64,000 nt of DNA from Burkholderia arboris (GCF_902499125.1 NZ_CABVPX010000012.1:124001-188000); one strand, 5' to 3'; positions 45,461-58,506 are shown, numbered from the stretch's first letter. Numbers and translations are program-made. The notes: a model not told the origin generated them from the letters alone.

Positions 45461-45526
45461 GAAAGCGCTGGCGCGACGCACGCGGCATCTGCCGCCGCGC
45501 ATCAGCGGGCCCGCTCGTGCACCGGC

Positions 45527-46242
<716 letters not shown>

Positions 46243-46243
<1 letters not shown>

Positions 46244-47019
46244 CAGTGCACCCCTGCGCCGAGATATGCCTCAATCACCTTCGGATTCTTCTGCACGTCC
46301 TGCGGCAGACCCTCGGCGATCACCTTGCCGTAATCGAGCACCGTCATCCGGTTGCACAACCCCATCACGAGCTTCACGTCGTGCTCGATCAGCAGAATCG
46401 TGCGGCCGTCCGAGCGGATCTTGTCGAGCAGGCGCGTGAGTTCGACCTTCTCGGTCGCGTTCATCCCGGCCGCCGGCTCGTCGAGCGCGAGCAGCTTCGG
46501 GTCGGTGGCCAGTGCGCGCGCGATCTCGAGACGGCGCTGGTGGCCGTACGACAGGTTGCGCGACGTGTAGTCCGCGTACTGCAGCACGCCCACGTATTCG
46601 AGCAGCTCGATCGCGCGTTCCTTGATCTCGCGCTCTTCCTGGCGTTCGGCCGGCGTCTGGAACACCGCGCCGAGCAGCCCGTGCTTGGTGCGCACGTGGC
46701 GGCCCACCATCACGTTCTCGAGCGCCGTCATCCCGCCGAACAGGCGGATGTTCTGGAACGTGCGTGCGATGCCGGCCTTGGCCACCTGGTGCACGGCCGT
46801 CGGCGTGTAGTTCGTGCCGTCCAGCTTGAAGTCGCCGGAGTCCGGCGTGTAGAGGCCCGTGATCACGTTGAAGAACGTCGTCTTGCCGGCGCCGTTCGGG
46901 CCGATCAGGCCGTAGATCTCGCCTTCCTTGATCTGCAGGCCGACGTCGGACAGTGCCTGCAGGCCGCCGAAGCGTTTGTTCACGCCCTGCACGGACAGTC
47001 GGATTTGCTTGTCGCTCAT
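46243..47019 (-). CDS. livG: branched-chain amino acid ABC transporter ATPase LivG
   Basis: The second ATPase, 258 aa. Walker A is GPNGAGKTT, the signature LSYGHQRRLEIARAL (a LivG variant) and Walker B LLALDEPAAGMN; IRLFGGMTALENVMVG is the family's Q-loop region. It is 24 bp downstream of livM. Confidence 0.96.
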
Positions 47020-47043
47020 GTGGATATCCCCTGTGTCCGTCGA

Positions 47044-48213
<1,170 letters not shown>

Positions 48214-48231
48214 GTTGTTTGCTCCCTTCCG

Positions 48232-49182
48232 TTACGCGCGATCCGCGACCCGTTCGCCCAGCAGGCCCGACGGACGGAACACCAGCACGATGATCAGCAC
48301 GATGAACGCGAACACGTCCTGGTAGTTACTGCCGAACACGCCGCCCGTGAGGTTGCCGATGTAGCCGGCGCCGAGCTGCTCGATCAGGCCGAGCAGCACA
48401 CCGCCGACCATCGCGCCGCCAAGGTTGCCGATCCCGCCGAGCACCGCAGCGGTGAACGCCTTCATGCCGGGAATGAAGCCCATGTAGAAGTGGACGTTGC
48501 CGTATTCGGACGCGATCATCACGCCGGCCAGCGCGGCGAGCGCGGAGCCGATCATGAACGTCGCGGAGATCACGAAGTTCGGGTTCACGCCCATCAGGCT
48601 GGCCGTATTCGGGCTTTCGGCGATCGCGCGCATCGCGCGGCCGAGCTTGGTCTTGTGCACGAGCAGCAGCAGGCCGCCCATCACGATGAACGCCACGGCG
48701 ATGATCACGATTTCAGTGACCGAGATCACGGCGCCGGGCGTCGTGTCGGTGGCCTTGATCACGTTGATCGGGTCGGTCGGCAGCAATTGCGGGAACGGCA
48801 GCGGGTTGCGCGACCAGATGATCATCGCAGCCGTCTGCAGCAGGATCGACACGCCGATCGCGGTGATCAGCGGTGCGAGGCGCGGCGCGCGGCGCAGCGG
48901 CCGGTATGCGACGCGTTCGATCGTGAAGCCGACGAACGCACAGACGACCGCGGCGATGCCCAGGCCAATCGTCAGCGTCGCAACGTTGCCGAGTCCGGGA
49001 AAGTGGTTCTGCAGCACGGTGATGGCCGACAGGGCGACCATCGCGCCGATCATCAGCACGTCGCCGTGCGCGAAGTTGATGATGCCGAGAATGCCGTACA
49101 CCATCGTGTAGCCCAACGCGATGATGGCGTAGACACTGCCGAGCACCAGCCCGTTGAGAACCTGCTGGACGAAAATATCCAT
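48232..49182 (-). CDS. livH: branched-chain amino acid ABC transporter permease LivH
   Basis: First gene of livHMGF, 316 aa with about eight membrane helices. The start MDIFVQQVLNGLVLGSVYAI and IIALGYTMVYGILGIINFAHGD are typical LivH. No intact binding protein is adjacent; a decayed livK-like gene lies 211 bp upstream. The transporter therefore needs a binding protein from elsewhere. Confidence 0.96.
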   Translation of the reverse strand: MDIFVQQVLNGLVLGSVYAIIALGYTMVYGILGIINFAHGDVLMIGAMVALSAITVLQNHFPGLGNVATLTIGLGIAAVVCAFVGFTIERVAYRPLRRAPRLAPLITAIGVSILLQTAAMIIWSRNPLPFPQLLPTDPINVIKATDTTPGAVISVTEIVIIAVAFIVMGGLLLLVHKTKLGRAMRAIAESPNTASLMGVNPNFVISATFMIGSALAALAGVMIASEYGNVHFYMGFIPGMKAFTAAVLGGIGNLGGAMVGGVLLGLIEQLGAGYIGNLTGGVFGSNYQDVFAFIVLIIVLVFRPSGLLGERVADRA

Positions 49183-49349
49183 TTAAAGCTCCTTGGCCCG
49201 TGCTGCCGGAGGACGTTGCGCCCCGCGGGTAAGCGAGGAATCGCGCCTTCTCGGCGACACTGCGGGTACTAGTCGATACCGGTAAGGGTGGATCGTCCCG
49301 GCGCGCGCCGCCCGGCCTGTACGGCCGGACCTGCCGCCGGAGCGGATAC

Positions 49350-49380
49350 AAAAACGGCACCGCACTGTTCCGGTGCCGTC
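49350..49380 (-). terminator. terminator after the livK relic
   Basis: On minus, ACGGCACCG/CGGTGCCGT with an 8-nt loop, followed by TTTTTG. It cuts the relic off from livH. Confidence 0.8.
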
Positions 49381-49393
49381 ATGAGTCCCGTCG

Positions 49394-50038
49394 CTAAATC
49401 GTCACGACATCGAGGACGGTGTTCGTGGCCTCCTTGAAGTCGTGGGGCAGCATGCCGAGACGGCCGTCTTCCGGTTTCCCGGCATCCGTGCCTTGGCCCG
49501 CCCGGCGCGACGCAAGCATCGCACCCGGACGGATCGGATTCCGCGCCGCGCCGCCCGGCAAGGCATTGCGGCAGTCGCACCCGACTTTCGTCAGGACTGC
49601 ATCGGAATCCATCGTACGAACCAGCCCGCGCGCCACGACACGCTCGGTCGTGGCAGCACGCTGTTTCGTCGAATCGAAATGAAGAGTGGACGGGGACCTC
49701 GGCACGCTGTCTGCAACGCCGCAAGCGTCCTGCATCCGTCGAGCGGCGGCTTGCCGCGGCGCAACCTGCATGCCTGCAGCCGAACCGATCGTCAGGTCAA
49801 GCGCGTTGATTTCCTCGATCGTCAAACGTGCCCCGTTTTCCTTGTCCTTGCCCAGTTGCGCGATACGGCGCGCCGATGACGCCGCACGCCCGGCTCCGGC
49901 GACGCGCACGCCGCTGGCCGGCGGTGCCGCGAACACCGCAGCCTCCCTGCCCGCCCCGTCGTCGCTCTTTTTGCTGCAGCCGGCAAGCATTGCAACCGGT
50001 GCGGCGACGGACATGGCGTAAGCCAACTTCACATGCAT
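49394..50038 (-). pseudogene. decayed livK-like branched-chain amino acid binding protein
   Basis: A 214-codon open frame that looks like livK at both ends only. The N-terminus keeps a lipobox (MLAGCSKKSDDGA) and RIAQLGKDKENGARLTIEE, close to the LivK start; the C-terminus ends DFKEATNTVLDVVTI, matching the usual LivK end (YDFKDGKKTVLDVVK). The middle (VVARGLVRTMDSDAVLTKV) is only faintly similar, and the length is about half of the normal ~380. Large internal deletion and drift explain it best. A GGGAGA ribosome site and a TACAAT box (50103-50108 on plus, read minus) remain. Confidence 0.65.
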
Positions 50039-50254
50039 TGAATGGTCTCCCGCGCCTTGCCAAAACCCGATTTCAAAGCCATTCCGGCTTGAAAACGGGC
50101 GCATTGTAACTCCATTTATAGGACGCCAATAATCCTGATTCGATGGGGTTTTCCTGCATTGCAACCAATTTTGAGAGACGCTTAAGCGCGCGTGGAGCAA
50201 CCGGGTTGCACCATGATCGAGAATTATGGTTGCGATTTCAATTTCGAGACGTAA

Positions 50255-50284
50255 AAAAAAGCGCGCCGGGAGGCGCGCTTTCGG
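50255..50284 (-). terminator. terminator after ispH
   Basis: On minus, AAAGCGCGCC/GGCGCGCTTT with a short loop followed by a T-run. The stretch 50139-50255 upstream of it has nothing else recognised. Confidence 0.85.
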
Positions 50285-50308
50285 TGTTCCGCGGATGCGA
50301 TGCGGCAA

Positions 50309-51289
50309 TCAGGCGGCAGGCGGCAGGTTCAACCCGCGCGGCAGCGGAAACGACACGTTTTCCTCGATGCCGTCGAGCGCGCGGACATTGCGCACGCCGA
50401 GTTCGCGCAGCCGCGCGATCACGGCCTGGGCGAGCACCTCGGGCGCCGACGCGCCGGCCGTCACGCCGATGCGGCGCTTGCCGGCAACCCATGCCGGATC
50501 GATCTGGTCGGGCGCATCGACCATGTACGCGGCCACGCCGCGCTTTTCGGCCACTTCGCGCAGCCGGCTCGAATTCGAGCTGTTCGGACTGCCGACGACG
50601 ATCACGACATCGCACTGCGGCGCCATGAACTTCACCGCATCCTGGCGGTTCTGCGTCGCATAGCAGATGTCCTGCTTCTTCGGCTCGCGGATCTTCGGAT
50701 ATTTCGCCTTCAGCGCGCCGATGATCTCGGCGGCGTCGTCGACGGACAGCGTCGTCTGCGTGACGAGCGCGATGCGCTCGGGATCGGCGAGTTCGAGCTT
50801 CTGCACGTCCTCGACGCTCTCGACGAGGTGCATGCCGCGCTCGACCTGCCCCATCGTGCCTTCGACTTCGGGGTGGCCCTTGTGCCCGATCATGACGATG
50901 TCGACGCCGTCCTGGCGCATCTTCGCCACTTCGACGTGCACCTTCGTGACGAGCGGGCAGGTTGCGTCGTAAATGCGCAGCCCGCGCACGTCGGCTTCGT
51001 CGCGCACGGCCTTCGACACGCCGTGCGCGCTGAAGATCACGGTGTTGCCGGCCGGCACTTCCTCGAGTTCCTCGACGAAGATCGCGCCTTTCTTCTTCAG
51101 ATCCTCGACCACGTACTTGTTGTGGACGATTTCGTGACGGACGTAGATCGGCGCACCGTGCATCGCGATCGCGCGCTCGACGATTTCGATCGCGCGGTCG
51201 ACGCCCGCGCAGAAACCGCGCGGCTGGGCCAGCAGGATTTCGGCATCGGCGGCGACGGTCTGCCCGGACAGCGTATCGGTGGTGCTCAT
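50309..51289 (-). CDS. ispH: 4-hydroxy-3-methylbut-2-enyl diphosphate reductase
   Basis: Last enzyme of the MEP isoprenoid pathway, making IPP and DMAPP. The 326-aa protein has the three cluster cysteines in [22 protein letters not shown] and [13 protein letters not shown] at 51289 ([10 protein letters not shown]) lies before the conserved [11 protein letters not shown]. It starts 2 bp after the end of fkpB, so they form one unit. Confidence 0.97.
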   Translation of the reverse strand: MSTTDTLSGQTVAADAEILLAQPRGFCAGVDRAIEIVERAIAMHGAPIYVRHEIVHNKYVVEDLKKKGAIFVEELEEVPAGNTVIFSAHGVSKAVRDEADVRGLRIYDATCPLVTKVHVEVAKMRQDGVDIVMIGHKGHPEVEGTMGQVERGMHLVESVEDVQKLELADPERIALVTQTTLSVDDAAEIIGALKAKYPKIREPKKQDICYATQNRQDAVKFMAPQCDVVIVVGSPNSSNSSRLREVAEKRGVAAYMVDAPDQIDPAWVAGKRRIGVTAGASAPEVLAQAVIARLRELGVRNVRALDGIEENVSFPLPRGLNLPPAA

Positions 51290-51291
51290 GA

Positions 51292-51747
51292 TTACAGGAT
51301 TCCGATGATTTTCACTTCGAACGTGAGCGCCTGGCCCGCGAGCGGATGATTGAAGTCGAACAGCGCGGAGGTTTCGCCGACTTCCTTCAGCACCCCCGCG
51401 TAGCGGCCGCCGTCCGGCGCGTTGAACTCGATCAGTTCGCCCGGCGTGAAATCGTCGCCGACCATCCCGTTCTCGCGCAGCGTCGACAGCGTCACGCGCT
51501 GGAGCATGTCGGGATTGCGGGGACCGAACCCCTGATCGGGGGCTAGCTGAAAAGTCGAGTGGTCGCCAACCCGGAGCCCGAGCAGAATCTGTTCCAGCGA
51601 CGGCGCCAGTTGCCCCGCGCCCAGCAACAGCGTGGCCGGCTTGTCGGAGAAGGTGTTGACGATGTCGGCGCCGTCGGCCAGTGCCAAGCGGTAATGCAAC
51701 GTGACGTGGGAACCGGGCTTCACTTCGGATAGATCGATGAGGCTCAT
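51292..51747 (-). CDS. fkpB: FKBP-type peptidyl-prolyl isomerase
   Basis: A 151-aa SlpA/FkpB-type PPIase: [35 protein letters not shown] (the insert-in-flap region) and [16 protein letters not shown]. It lies directly upstream of ispH, as known from E. coli (fkpB-ispH). No signal peptide, so cytoplasmic. Divergent from radC with 135 bp between. Confidence 0.93.
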   Translation of the reverse strand: MSLIDLSEVKPGSHVTLHYRLALADGADIVNTFSDKPATLLLGAGQLAPSLEQILLGLRVGDHSTFQLAPDQGFGPRNPDMLQRVTLSTLRENGMVGDDFTPGELIEFNAPDGGRYAGVLKEVGETSALFDFNHPLAGQALTFEVKIIGIL

Positions 51748-51882
51748 GAATTACTCGTTCAGTCGGCGCCCGATACGGCCGAATGGCCCGGCGCAAAGCC
51801 AATATTGTAAGTCACCTGAGCGCGCAAGGCGGAAAGTGCGACGACGTTGCACACACCGCCCGCCGCCAATGGAGTTCCGACC

Positions 51883-52626
51883 ATGCTGTCTCCCTGCCCC
51901 ATCCTGCCGCCGGCCGATCCACCCGGCCGCGTCATCCCGATCCGCCGGCGCAAGCGCCGCTCGGCCAACTGGCGGCCCGAGCGGCCGCGCGAACGGTTGC
52001 TGGAACGCGGGCCTGCCGCGCTGACCGACGACGAACTGATCGCGCTGCTGCTCGGCACCGGCAAGCCCGGGCACGACGTATTCGTCACCGCCAGCGCACT
52101 GATCAAGCAGTTCGGAACGTTGCGCGGGCTGCTGGAAGCGAGCGCCGACGATTTCGAGGCGCACCCCGGCATCGGCCCCGCGCGCTCCGCGCGAATGGTC
52201 GCCGTCACCGAGATCGCGCGACGCATGCTGGAGGACAAGGCGCGAGAGCGGATGCAGATCGATTCGCCGGGCGCCGTCGAGGACTGTCTGCGGCTGAAGA
52301 TCGGCACGCGCCCGCACGAGGTATTCGTCGCGGTATTCCTGGACGCCCGCAACCGCATGATCGACATGGAGGAAATCGCACGCGGCTCGCTGACGCGCAT
52401 GGCCGTCTACCCGCGCGAGATCGTGCGCCGCGCGATGGCGCAGAACGCCGCGGCGCTGATCGTCGCACACAACCATCCGTCGGGTGCGGTACAGCCGAGC
52501 GCGGAAGACCGTCGCCTGACCCGCGTACTGAAAGACGCGCTCGAACTCGTCGATGTGAGGCTGCTCGACCACGTCGTCGTCGGCACCAGCGATACTTTTT
52601 CGTTCGCACGTGCCGGTTGGCTGTAG
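51883..52626 (+). CDS. radC: RadC/JAB1-domain protein
   Basis: A 247-aa RadC-family protein. An N-terminal helix-hairpin-helix part ([16 protein letters not shown] and [12 protein letters not shown]) precedes a JAB-type metalloprotease domain with [15 protein letters not shown]. The link to DNA repair in the name is doubtful; the true role is unsettled. A TTG start at 51847 is possible, but ATG at 51883 was chosen. Confidence 0.92.
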   Translation: MLSPCPILPPADPPGRVIPIRRRKRRSANWRPERPRERLLERGPAALTDDELIALLLGTGKPGHDVFVTASALIKQFGTLRGLLEASADDFEAHPGIGPARSARMVAVTEIARRMLEDKARERMQIDSPGAVEDCLRLKIGTRPHEVFVAVFLDARNRMIDMEEIARGSLTRMAVYPREIVRRAMAQNAAALIVAHNHPSGAVQPSAEDRRLTRVLKDALELVDVRLLDHVVVGTSDTFSFARAGWL

Positions 52627-52681
52627 ACTGTGCCGCGGCAGCCCACCCCAGGGCGCCGCAACGACGAAGCGAAATTAGGTT

Positions 52682-52711
52682 TGATTTTTCTGAACTTTTT
52701 CTGCTAGAATC
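52682..52711 (+). promoter_or_regulatory. promoter of rpmB-rpmG
   Basis: -35 TTGATT (52682-52687) and -10 TAGAAT (52706-52711) with an 18-bp spacer, in AT-rich sequence. The resulting leader is about 145 nt and may contain structure for ribosomal protein control; no clear hairpin was identified by eye. Confidence 0.6.
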
Positions 52712-52863
52712 GTCGTCTGTCTTTTTTCCAACCAGTTCTAGCCATCGAAGGGCCTTGTCTGTAAGGGCTACGGCGTTCTGAGTGCAGCCATGGATCACGT
52801 GGCGGTACGATGGAACCTTCACCGGCGATCGAACCCCGAATTTAGCGTATTAGGAGTGCTCTC

Positions 52864-53097
52864 ATGGCACGCGTATGCCAAGTAACTGGGAAAGCGCCGA
52901 TGAGCGGCAACAACGTTTCCCACGCCAACAACAAGACGAAGCGCCGCTTCCTCCCGAACCTGCAAAACCGCCGGTTCTGGGTAGAGAGCGAAAACCGCTG
53001 GGTGCGCCTGCGCGTTTCGAACGCCGGCCTGCGCCTGATCGACAAGAACGGCATCGATTCCGTGCTCGCTGACCTGCGCGCACGCGGCGAAGCCTAA
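52864..53097 (+). CDS. rpmB: 50S ribosomal protein L28
   Basis: 77-aa L28: [20 protein letters not shown] and [20 protein letters not shown] are typical. Strong GGAG ribosome site upstream. It is paired with rpmG 17 bp downstream. Confidence 0.98.
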
Positions 53098-53114
53098 GCC
53101 CAAGGAGCACAATC

Positions 53115-53282
53115 ATGGCAAAAGGCGCACGCGACAAGATCAAGCTCGAGTCCACCGCTGGCACGGGTCATTTCTACACGACCACGAAGAACAAGCGCAA
53201 CATGCCGGAAAAGATGGCGATCAAGAAGTTCGATCCCGTCGTCCGCAAGCATGTGGAATACAAAGAAACCAAGATCAAGTAA
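53115..53282 (+). CDS. rpmG: 50S ribosomal protein L33
   Basis: 55-aa L33: [20 protein letters not shown], then [16 protein letters not shown] and YKETKIK at the end. It has no zinc-ribbon cysteines, so it is the non-zinc form. AAGGAG lies 8 bp before the ATG. Confidence 0.97.
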   Translation: MAKGARDKIKLESTAGTGHFYTTTKNKRNMPEKMAIKKFDPVVRKHVEYKETKIK

Positions 53283-53313
53283 TCTCCGGTTTCTGCCAGC
53301 CTGACGGCGACCG

Positions 53314-53341
53314 AAAAGCCCCGCTCTTGCGGGGCTTTTTG
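53314..53341 (+). terminator. terminator after rpmG
   Basis: AAAGCCCCGC/GCGGGGCTTT with a TCTT loop, followed by TTT. Confidence 0.88.
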
Positions 53342-53442
53342 TTTTGCGCGCACGCTCGAGCGCGACGCGGTATGCTCTCCCCTTTCCGCGGCCACGGCCG
53401 CCGGAACGCACAAGATCAAAAGCGTAACGATGGAGATGCAGC

Positions 53443-55029
53443 ATGAAATTCGACGTGGCGATCGTCGGCAGCGGCCTGGCAGGGCTGTCGGTCGCACTCA
53501 ATCTGGCCAGCACGCGACGCGTCGCGCTGATCGCGAAACGTTCGATGATGGAGGGGGCAAGCGATAACGCGCAAGGCGGCATCGCAGCCGTCCTCGACTC
53601 GGCGGACAGTATCGAGAACCATGTCGACGACACGCTGGTCGCCGGTGGCGGCCTGTGCGACGAAGGCGCGACGCGCTACATCGTCGAGCACGGCCGCGAA
53701 GCGATCGAATGGCTGATCTCGCAAGGCGTGCCGTTCACGAAGGACGACGCGGCCGAGCTCGGCTTTCACCTGACGCGCGAAGGCGGCCATAGTCACCGCC
53801 GGATCATCCACGCGGCCGACGCAACCGGCCATGCGGTGCTCGCGACGCTGTCGGAACGCGCACGCCAGCATCCGAACATCACGTTCTTCGAGAACCACCA
53901 CGCAATCGACCTGATCACGTCGAACCGGCTCGGCCTGCCCGGCCGCCGCTGTCACGGCCTGTATGCGCTCGACGTCGACAACGATCGCACGATCACGATC
54001 GAGGCGCCGCACACCGTGCTCGCCACGGGCGGCGCCGGCAAGGTCTATCTGTATACGACGAATCCCGACACCGCGACCGGCGACGGCATCGCAATGGCGT
54101 GGCGCGCGGGCTGCCGCGTGTCGAACATGGAATTCATCCAGTTCCACCCGACCTGCCTGTTCCATCCGTATGCGAAATCGTTCCTGATTTCGGAGGCCGT
54201 GCGCGGCGAAGGCGGCTTGCTGAAGCTGCCCGACGGTACCCGCTTCATGCCGGCGCACGATCCGCGCGCCGAGCTCGCACCGCGCGACATCGTCGCGCGC
54301 GCGATCGACTTCGAGATCAAGAAGCGCGGGATCGACTGCGTGTACCTCGACATCAGCCACCAGCCGGAAGCGTTCCTGCGCGAACACTTCCCGACGATCC
54401 ATGCGCGCTGCCTCGAATTCGGTATCGACATCGCGAAAGAACCGATCCCCGTCGTGCCGGCCGCGCACTATACGTGCGGCGGCGTCGTCACCGATCTCGC
54501 CGGGCGCACCGATCTCGCGGGCCTGTATGCGGTCGGCGAAACATCGTACACGGGGCTGCACGGCGCGAACCGGCTGGCGAGCAACTCGCTGCTCGAATGT
54601 CTCGTGATCGGCCGCGCGGCAGCCGAGGCAATCGAGGCAGCCGGCTTCGATGCCGACACACCGTCCACGCTGCCCGCCTGGGACGAAAGCCGCGTATCGG
54701 ATGCGGACGAAGAAGTCGTCGTCGCGCACAACTGGGACGAACTGCGGCGCCTGATGTGGAACTACGTCGGCATCGTGCGTACCGACAAGCGTCTCGAACG
54801 CGCGAAGCATCGACTGTCGCTGCTGCGCGACGAAATCCACGAGTACTACGCGAACTTCCGCGTGACGCGCGACCTGCTCGAACTGCGCAATCTCGTCGAC
54901 GTGGCGACGCTGATCGTGAAGAGCGCGCACTCGCGTCGCGAAAGCCGCGGGCTGCACTACAGCCGCGACTGGCCGCACACGTTGCCGAAGGCATTGCCGA
55001 GCGTGCTCACGCCGCGCGCGCGCCGCTGA
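53443..55029 (+). CDS. nadB: L-aspartate oxidase
   Basis: Oxidises L-aspartate to iminoaspartate, first step of de novo NAD synthesis. The 528-aa flavoprotein begins [20 protein letters not shown] (FAD GxGxxG) and has [18 protein letters not shown] and [15 protein letters not shown]. Its neighbours nadA and nadC converge on it from the other side. GATGGAGATGCAGC upstream holds the ribosome site. Confidence 0.97.
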   Translation: MKFDVAIVGSGLAGLSVALNLASTRRVALIAKRSMMEGASDNAQGGIAAVLDSADSIENHVDDTLVAGGGLCDEGATRYIVEHGREAIEWLISQGVPFTKDDAAELGFHLTREGGHSHRRIIHAADATGHAVLATLSERARQHPNITFFENHHAIDLITSNRLGLPGRRCHGLYALDVDNDRTITIEAPHTVLATGGAGKVYLYTTNPDTATGDGIAMAWRAGCRVSNMEFIQFHPTCLFHPYAKSFLISEAVRGEGGLLKLPDGTRFMPAHDPRAELAPRDIVARAIDFEIKKRGIDCVYLDISHQPEAFLREHFPTIHARCLEFGIDIAKEPIPVVPAAHYTCGGVVTDLAGRTDLAGLYAVGETSYTGLHGANRLASNSLLECLVIGRAAAEAIEAAGFDADTPSTLPAWDESRVSDADEEVVVAHNWDELRRLMWNYVGIVRTDKRLERAKHRLSLLRDEIHEYYANFRVTRDLLELRNLVDVATLIVKSAHSRRESRGLHYSRDWPHTLPKALPSVLTPRARR

Positions 55030-55066
55030 ACGCACGCCCTTCCCGGCTGCGGCCGGGAGCGCACCA

Positions 55067-55097
55067 GAAAAAAGCCGCTGGCGTTTGCGCGCCAGCG
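55067..55097. terminator. bidirectional terminator between nadB and nadC
   Basis: AAAAAAGCCGCTGGCG/CGCCAGCGGCTTTTTT with a short inner loop, T-runs on both strands. Confidence 0.9.
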
Positions 55098-55126
55098 GCT
55101 TTTTTGTCCGATCGGACGGCGTTCGG

Positions 55127-56008
55127 TCAGTCGACGATCCGCATCGAATAGTCCGTCGCGCGGACGTCCTTCGTCAGCGCGCCGATCGAGATGCGGTCGA
55201 CACCCGTCTCCGCGAATGCGCGTACCGTATCGAAATTGACGCCGCCCGATACTTCGAGCACGGCCTTGCCATTCGCCACGCGCACCGCTTCGCGCATCAT
55301 GTCGAGCGTGAAGTTGTCGAGCAGCACCGACTGCGCACGATGTGCGAGCGCCGTGTCGAGCTGCGCGAGCGTTTCGACCTCGACCTGCACCGGCACGCCC
55401 GACTCCAGCGCGAATGCCGCCTCGAGCGCCTCGCCGACACCGCCCGCCGCCGCGATGTGGTTTTCCTTGATCAGGATGCCGTCGTACAGCGCCAGACGCT
55501 GGTTCTCGCCGCCGCCGACGCGGACCGCGTACTTCTGCGCGAGCCGCAGGCCCGGCAGCGTCTTGCGCGTATCGAGGATCTTCGCGCGTGTGCCTTCGAC
55601 GCGATCGACATAACGGCGTGTCGCGGTCGCAACACCCGACAGCAGCTGCAGGAAATTCAGCCCGTTGCGCTCGGCCGTCAGCAGCGCGCGCGCCGGCCCG
55701 TCGAGTTCGCAGACGGTCGAACCGGACGTCATCCGGTCGCCTTCGCGATAGTGCCATTGCACGGTGATCGACGGATCGATCCGGGCGATCACCGCCTCGA
55801 ACCACGGCACGCCGCACAGCACGGCTTCTTCACGCACGATGATGCGTGCGCGGCGACGCCCGCCGGCCGGCACGAGCCGCCCGGTCTGGTCGCCGGCGCC
55901 GACATCTTCCGCGATCGCGTCGGCCACGTTGCGCGCGATCGCGTCATCGAATGCCGCGCCGTATTGCTCGCGGACGATGCCGAACAGCGGGGAGACGGCG
56001 CTCGTCAT
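55127..56008 (-). CDS. nadC: nicotinate-nucleotide pyrophosphorylase (carboxylating)
   Basis: Makes nicotinate mononucleotide from quinolinate and PRPP. The 293-aa protein carries [21 protein letters not shown] and [24 protein letters not shown] at 56008 overlaps the nadA stop by 4 bp, so nadA-nadC are translationally coupled. Confidence 0.96.
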   Translation of the reverse strand: MTSAVSPLFGIVREQYGAAFDDAIARNVADAIAEDVGAGDQTGRLVPAGGRRRARIIVREEAVLCGVPWFEAVIARIDPSITVQWHYREGDRMTSGSTVCELDGPARALLTAERNGLNFLQLLSGVATATRRYVDRVEGTRAKILDTRKTLPGLRLAQKYAVRVGGGENQRLALYDGILIKENHIAAAGGVGEALEAAFALESGVPVQVEVETLAQLDTALAHRAQSVLLDNFTLDMMREAVRVANGKAVLEVSGGVNFDTVRAFAETGVDRISIGALTKDVRATDYSMRIVD

Positions 56009-57141
56009 GCCGCCCCCACGTTCGCAAACAGTTGCTGGTCGCGCTGCAGATCGCCGCTCGCCTGCACGCGCTTCTTGTGCGCAGCCGCGAATTCGAGCAT
56101 CCGGTCGATCGGCAAACGCGCACGCTCGCCGATCGCGGGATCGACGAAGATCTCGTTGTGGCCGCGTTCGAGCACGTCGGCGAGGTTCGCGAGGCCGTTC
56201 ATCGCCATCCACGGACAGTGCGCGCAGCTCTTGCAGGTCGCGCTGTTGCCGGCCGTCGGCGCGGCGATGAAGGTCTTGCCGGGCGCGGCCAGCTGCATCT
56301 TGTGCAGAATGCCGAGATCGGTCGCGACGATGAAGTGCTTCGCGTCGAACTTGACGGCCGCATCGATCAGTTGCGTGGTCGAACCGACGACATCGGCTTG
56401 CGCGACGACGTTTTCCGGCGACTCGGGATGGACGAGCACTTTCGCGTCCGGATATTCGGCACGCAGCAGGTCGAGCTCGATGCCCTTGAACTCGTCGTGG
56501 ACGAGGCACGAGCCCTGCCACAACAGCATGTCTGCGCCGGTTTTCTTCTGGATATAGCTGCCGAGATGGCGGTCCGGCGCCCAGATGATCTTTTCGCCGC
56601 GCGCGTGCAGGTCGGCCACGATCTCGAGGCCGATCGACGACGTGACCATCCAGTCCGCGCGCGCCTTCACGGCCGCGCTGGTGTTCGCGTAGACGACGAC
56701 GGTACGGTCCGGATGGGCATCGCAGAACGCCGAGAATTCGTCGACCGGGCAGCCGAGGTCGAGCGAGCAGGTCGCGTCGAGGTCGGGCATCAGGATCCGC
56801 TTGTTCGGGCTCAGGATCTTCGCGGTTTCGCCCATGAAGCGCACACCGGCGACGACCAGCGTCTGCGCGTCGTGATCGCGGCCGAAGCGGGCCATCTCGA
56901 GCGAATCGGCAACGCACCCGCCCGTTTCGTCGGCCAGTTCCTGTAGTTCGGCATCCACGTAGTAGTGGGCGACCAGCACGGCTTTTTCACGGACGAGCAG
57001 CGCCTTGATGCGCGCCTTCAGTGCAGCGCGCTCCTCGGCGGACGGCGCGTCGGGCACCTTGGCCCATGCCTGCCCCACGCCGCACACGGTCCCTGCTGCG
57101 ACGGGCCGGTCGTACTCGACGGGTTTGATCGTCGATTGCAT
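56005..57141 (-). CDS. nadA: quinolinate synthase
   Basis: Condenses iminoaspartate with dihydroxyacetone phosphate, using a 4Fe-4S cluster. The 378-aa protein has ligand cysteines in [20 protein letters not shown] and [14 protein letters not shown] at 57141 (MQSTIKPV) lies 8 nt after AGGAG and is preferred to the ATG at 57147, which is only 2 nt from it. It leads the nadA-nadC unit. Confidence 0.95.
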   Translation of the reverse strand: MQSTIKPVEYDRPVAAGTVCGVGQAWAKVPDAPSAEERAALKARIKALLVREKAVLVAHYYVDAELQELADETGGCVADSLEMARFGRDHDAQTLVVAGVRFMGETAKILSPNKRILMPDLDATCSLDLGCPVDEFSAFCDAHPDRTVVVYANTSAAVKARADWMVTSSIGLEIVADLHARGEKIIWAPDRHLGSYIQKKTGADMLLWQGSCLVHDEFKGIELDLLRAEYPDAKVLVHPESPENVVAQADVVGSTTQLIDAAVKFDAKHFIVATDLGILHKMQLAAPGKTFIAAPTAGNSATCKSCAHCPWMAMNGLANLADVLERGHNEIFVDPAIGERARLPIDRMLEFAAAHKKRVQASGDLQRDQQLFANVGAA

Positions 57142-57253
57142 CTCCATATCTCCTGTCGGCCGAAGTTGGCGCTTCAGCGCCGGCCCCAGCCCCATCCTCT
57201 GGTCATACAAATTCCGCCCTGCCGACGCCCATCAAAAACCGGCAGCCCAAATG

Positions 57254-57279
57254 AAAAAACCCCGCCAACGCGGGGTTTG
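57254..57279 (-). terminator. terminator after the desaturase
   Basis: On minus, AAACCCCGC/GCGGGGTTT with a 4-nt loop, followed by TTT. Confidence 0.85.
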
Positions 57280-57309
57280 TGACGTCCTGAGATTCTAATC
57301 GATTTCGAA

Positions 57310-58506
57310 TCAGGCGTAGCGGCGCAGGCGCGTCGCGAATTCCTGCAGCGCCTTGATGCCGCTTTGTTCTGCGCGATGGCACCAATCCTGCAATTGCGCG
57401 AGAAGCTGTTCGCGCGACGCGGTCGAACGATCCCAGATCGCGGCCAGATCCTGACGCAGCTGGAAATACGTGTGCAGCTTCTGGCTGTTCGCGAAGATTT
57501 CCGGCAGCAGCTTCTTCTGCGGCTCGTCGAGGCCGTCGGCATCCTTGTGGAACCACTTGCGCGCGCCGCGCATCAGCTGGTACTTCTCGCTCGAACCGAG
57601 TTCCTTCAGGTGCGCGAGCTCCTGGCGGTACGCACGCTTCACGGCCTTGCCGTAGCGCGCCATCACTTCGTAGCGGTTCGACAGCACGGCCTGCAGCGTT
57701 TCCTGGTCGAGCACCGTCTTCGGCTTGTTCAGGCGCGGCGTCGGCGCAACCTTCTTCACCTTCGCGAGACCGAACGCCGACATGATGCGGATGTACATCC
57801 AGCCGATGTCGAACTCGTACCACTTGTTCGACAGCTTGGCCGACGTCGCGAACGTGTGGTGGTTGTTGTGCAGCTCTTCACCGCCGATCACGATGCCCCA
57901 CGGGAACAGGTTCGTGCTCGCGTCGGCCGAGTTGAAGTTGCGATAGCCCCAGAAGTGACCGAAGCCGTTGACGACGCCAGCCGCCCAGAACGGAATCCAG
58001 ACCATCTGCACGGCCCACACGGTGAGGCCGAGCACGCCGAACAGCGCGACGTCGATCACCATCATCATGCTGATGCCGAGGATCGGGTACTTCGAATAGA
58101 GATTGCGCTCGAGCCAGTCGTTCGGCGTGCCGTGGCCGAACTTGCGCATCGTCTCTTCGTTCTTCGCTTCCGCGCGATACAGTTCCGCGCCTTCGAGGAA
58201 CACCTTCCAGATGCCGCGCGTCTGCGGGCTGTGCGGATCTTCCTCGGTCTCGCACTTCGCATGGTGCTTGCGGTGAATCGCGGCCCATTGCCCCGTCAGC
58301 ATGCCGGTCGTCATCCACAGCCACAGGCGGAAGAAGTGGCTCGCGATCGGATGCAGTTCCAGCGCGCGGTGCGCCTGGCAGCGATGCAGATAGACTGTCA
58401 CGCCGATAATCGTGACGTGCGTGACGGCGAGCGCGAACAGCGCGACCTGCCACCACGAAAAATGCAGGAGCCCGTGGGAAAGAAAATCGAGCAGGGAATT
58501 CAACAA
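57310..58506 (-). CDS. fatty acid desaturase (acyl-CoA delta-9 type)
   Basis: A membrane di-iron desaturase of 398 aa. The three histidine boxes are HRCQAHR (about residues 41-47), HRKHH and HNNHH, separated by hydrophobic helices. It likely puts a double bond into saturated acyl chains to adjust membrane fluidity. A C-terminal region of ~140 residues (after about 255) is charge-rich and unusually long for this family. A palindrome in its upstream region may be a control site. Confidence 0.92.
   Translation of the reverse strand: MLNSLLDFLSHGLLHFSWWQVALFALAVTHVTIIGVTVYLHRCQAHRALELHPIASHFFRLWLWMTTGMLTGQWAAIHRKHHAKCETEEDPHSPQTRGIWKVFLEGAELYRAEAKNEETMRKFGHGTPNDWLERNLYSKYPILGISMMMVIDVALFGVLGLTVWAVQMVWIPFWAAGVVNGFGHFWGYRNFNSADASTNLFPWGIVIGGEELHNNHHTFATSAKLSNKWYEFDIGWMYIRIMSAFGLAKVKKVAPTPRLNKPKTVLDQETLQAVLSNRYEVMARYGKAVKRAYRQELAHLKELGSSEKYQLMRGARKWFHKDADGLDEPQKKLLPEIFANSQKLHTYFQLRQDLAAIWDRSTASREQLLAQLQDWCHRAEQSGIKALQEFATRLRRYA

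Noticed and set aside
52864-53282. rpmB-rpmG as a zinc-switch pair.
   Set aside because: L33 lacks the CxxC pairs of the zinc form and no Zur-like site was seen.
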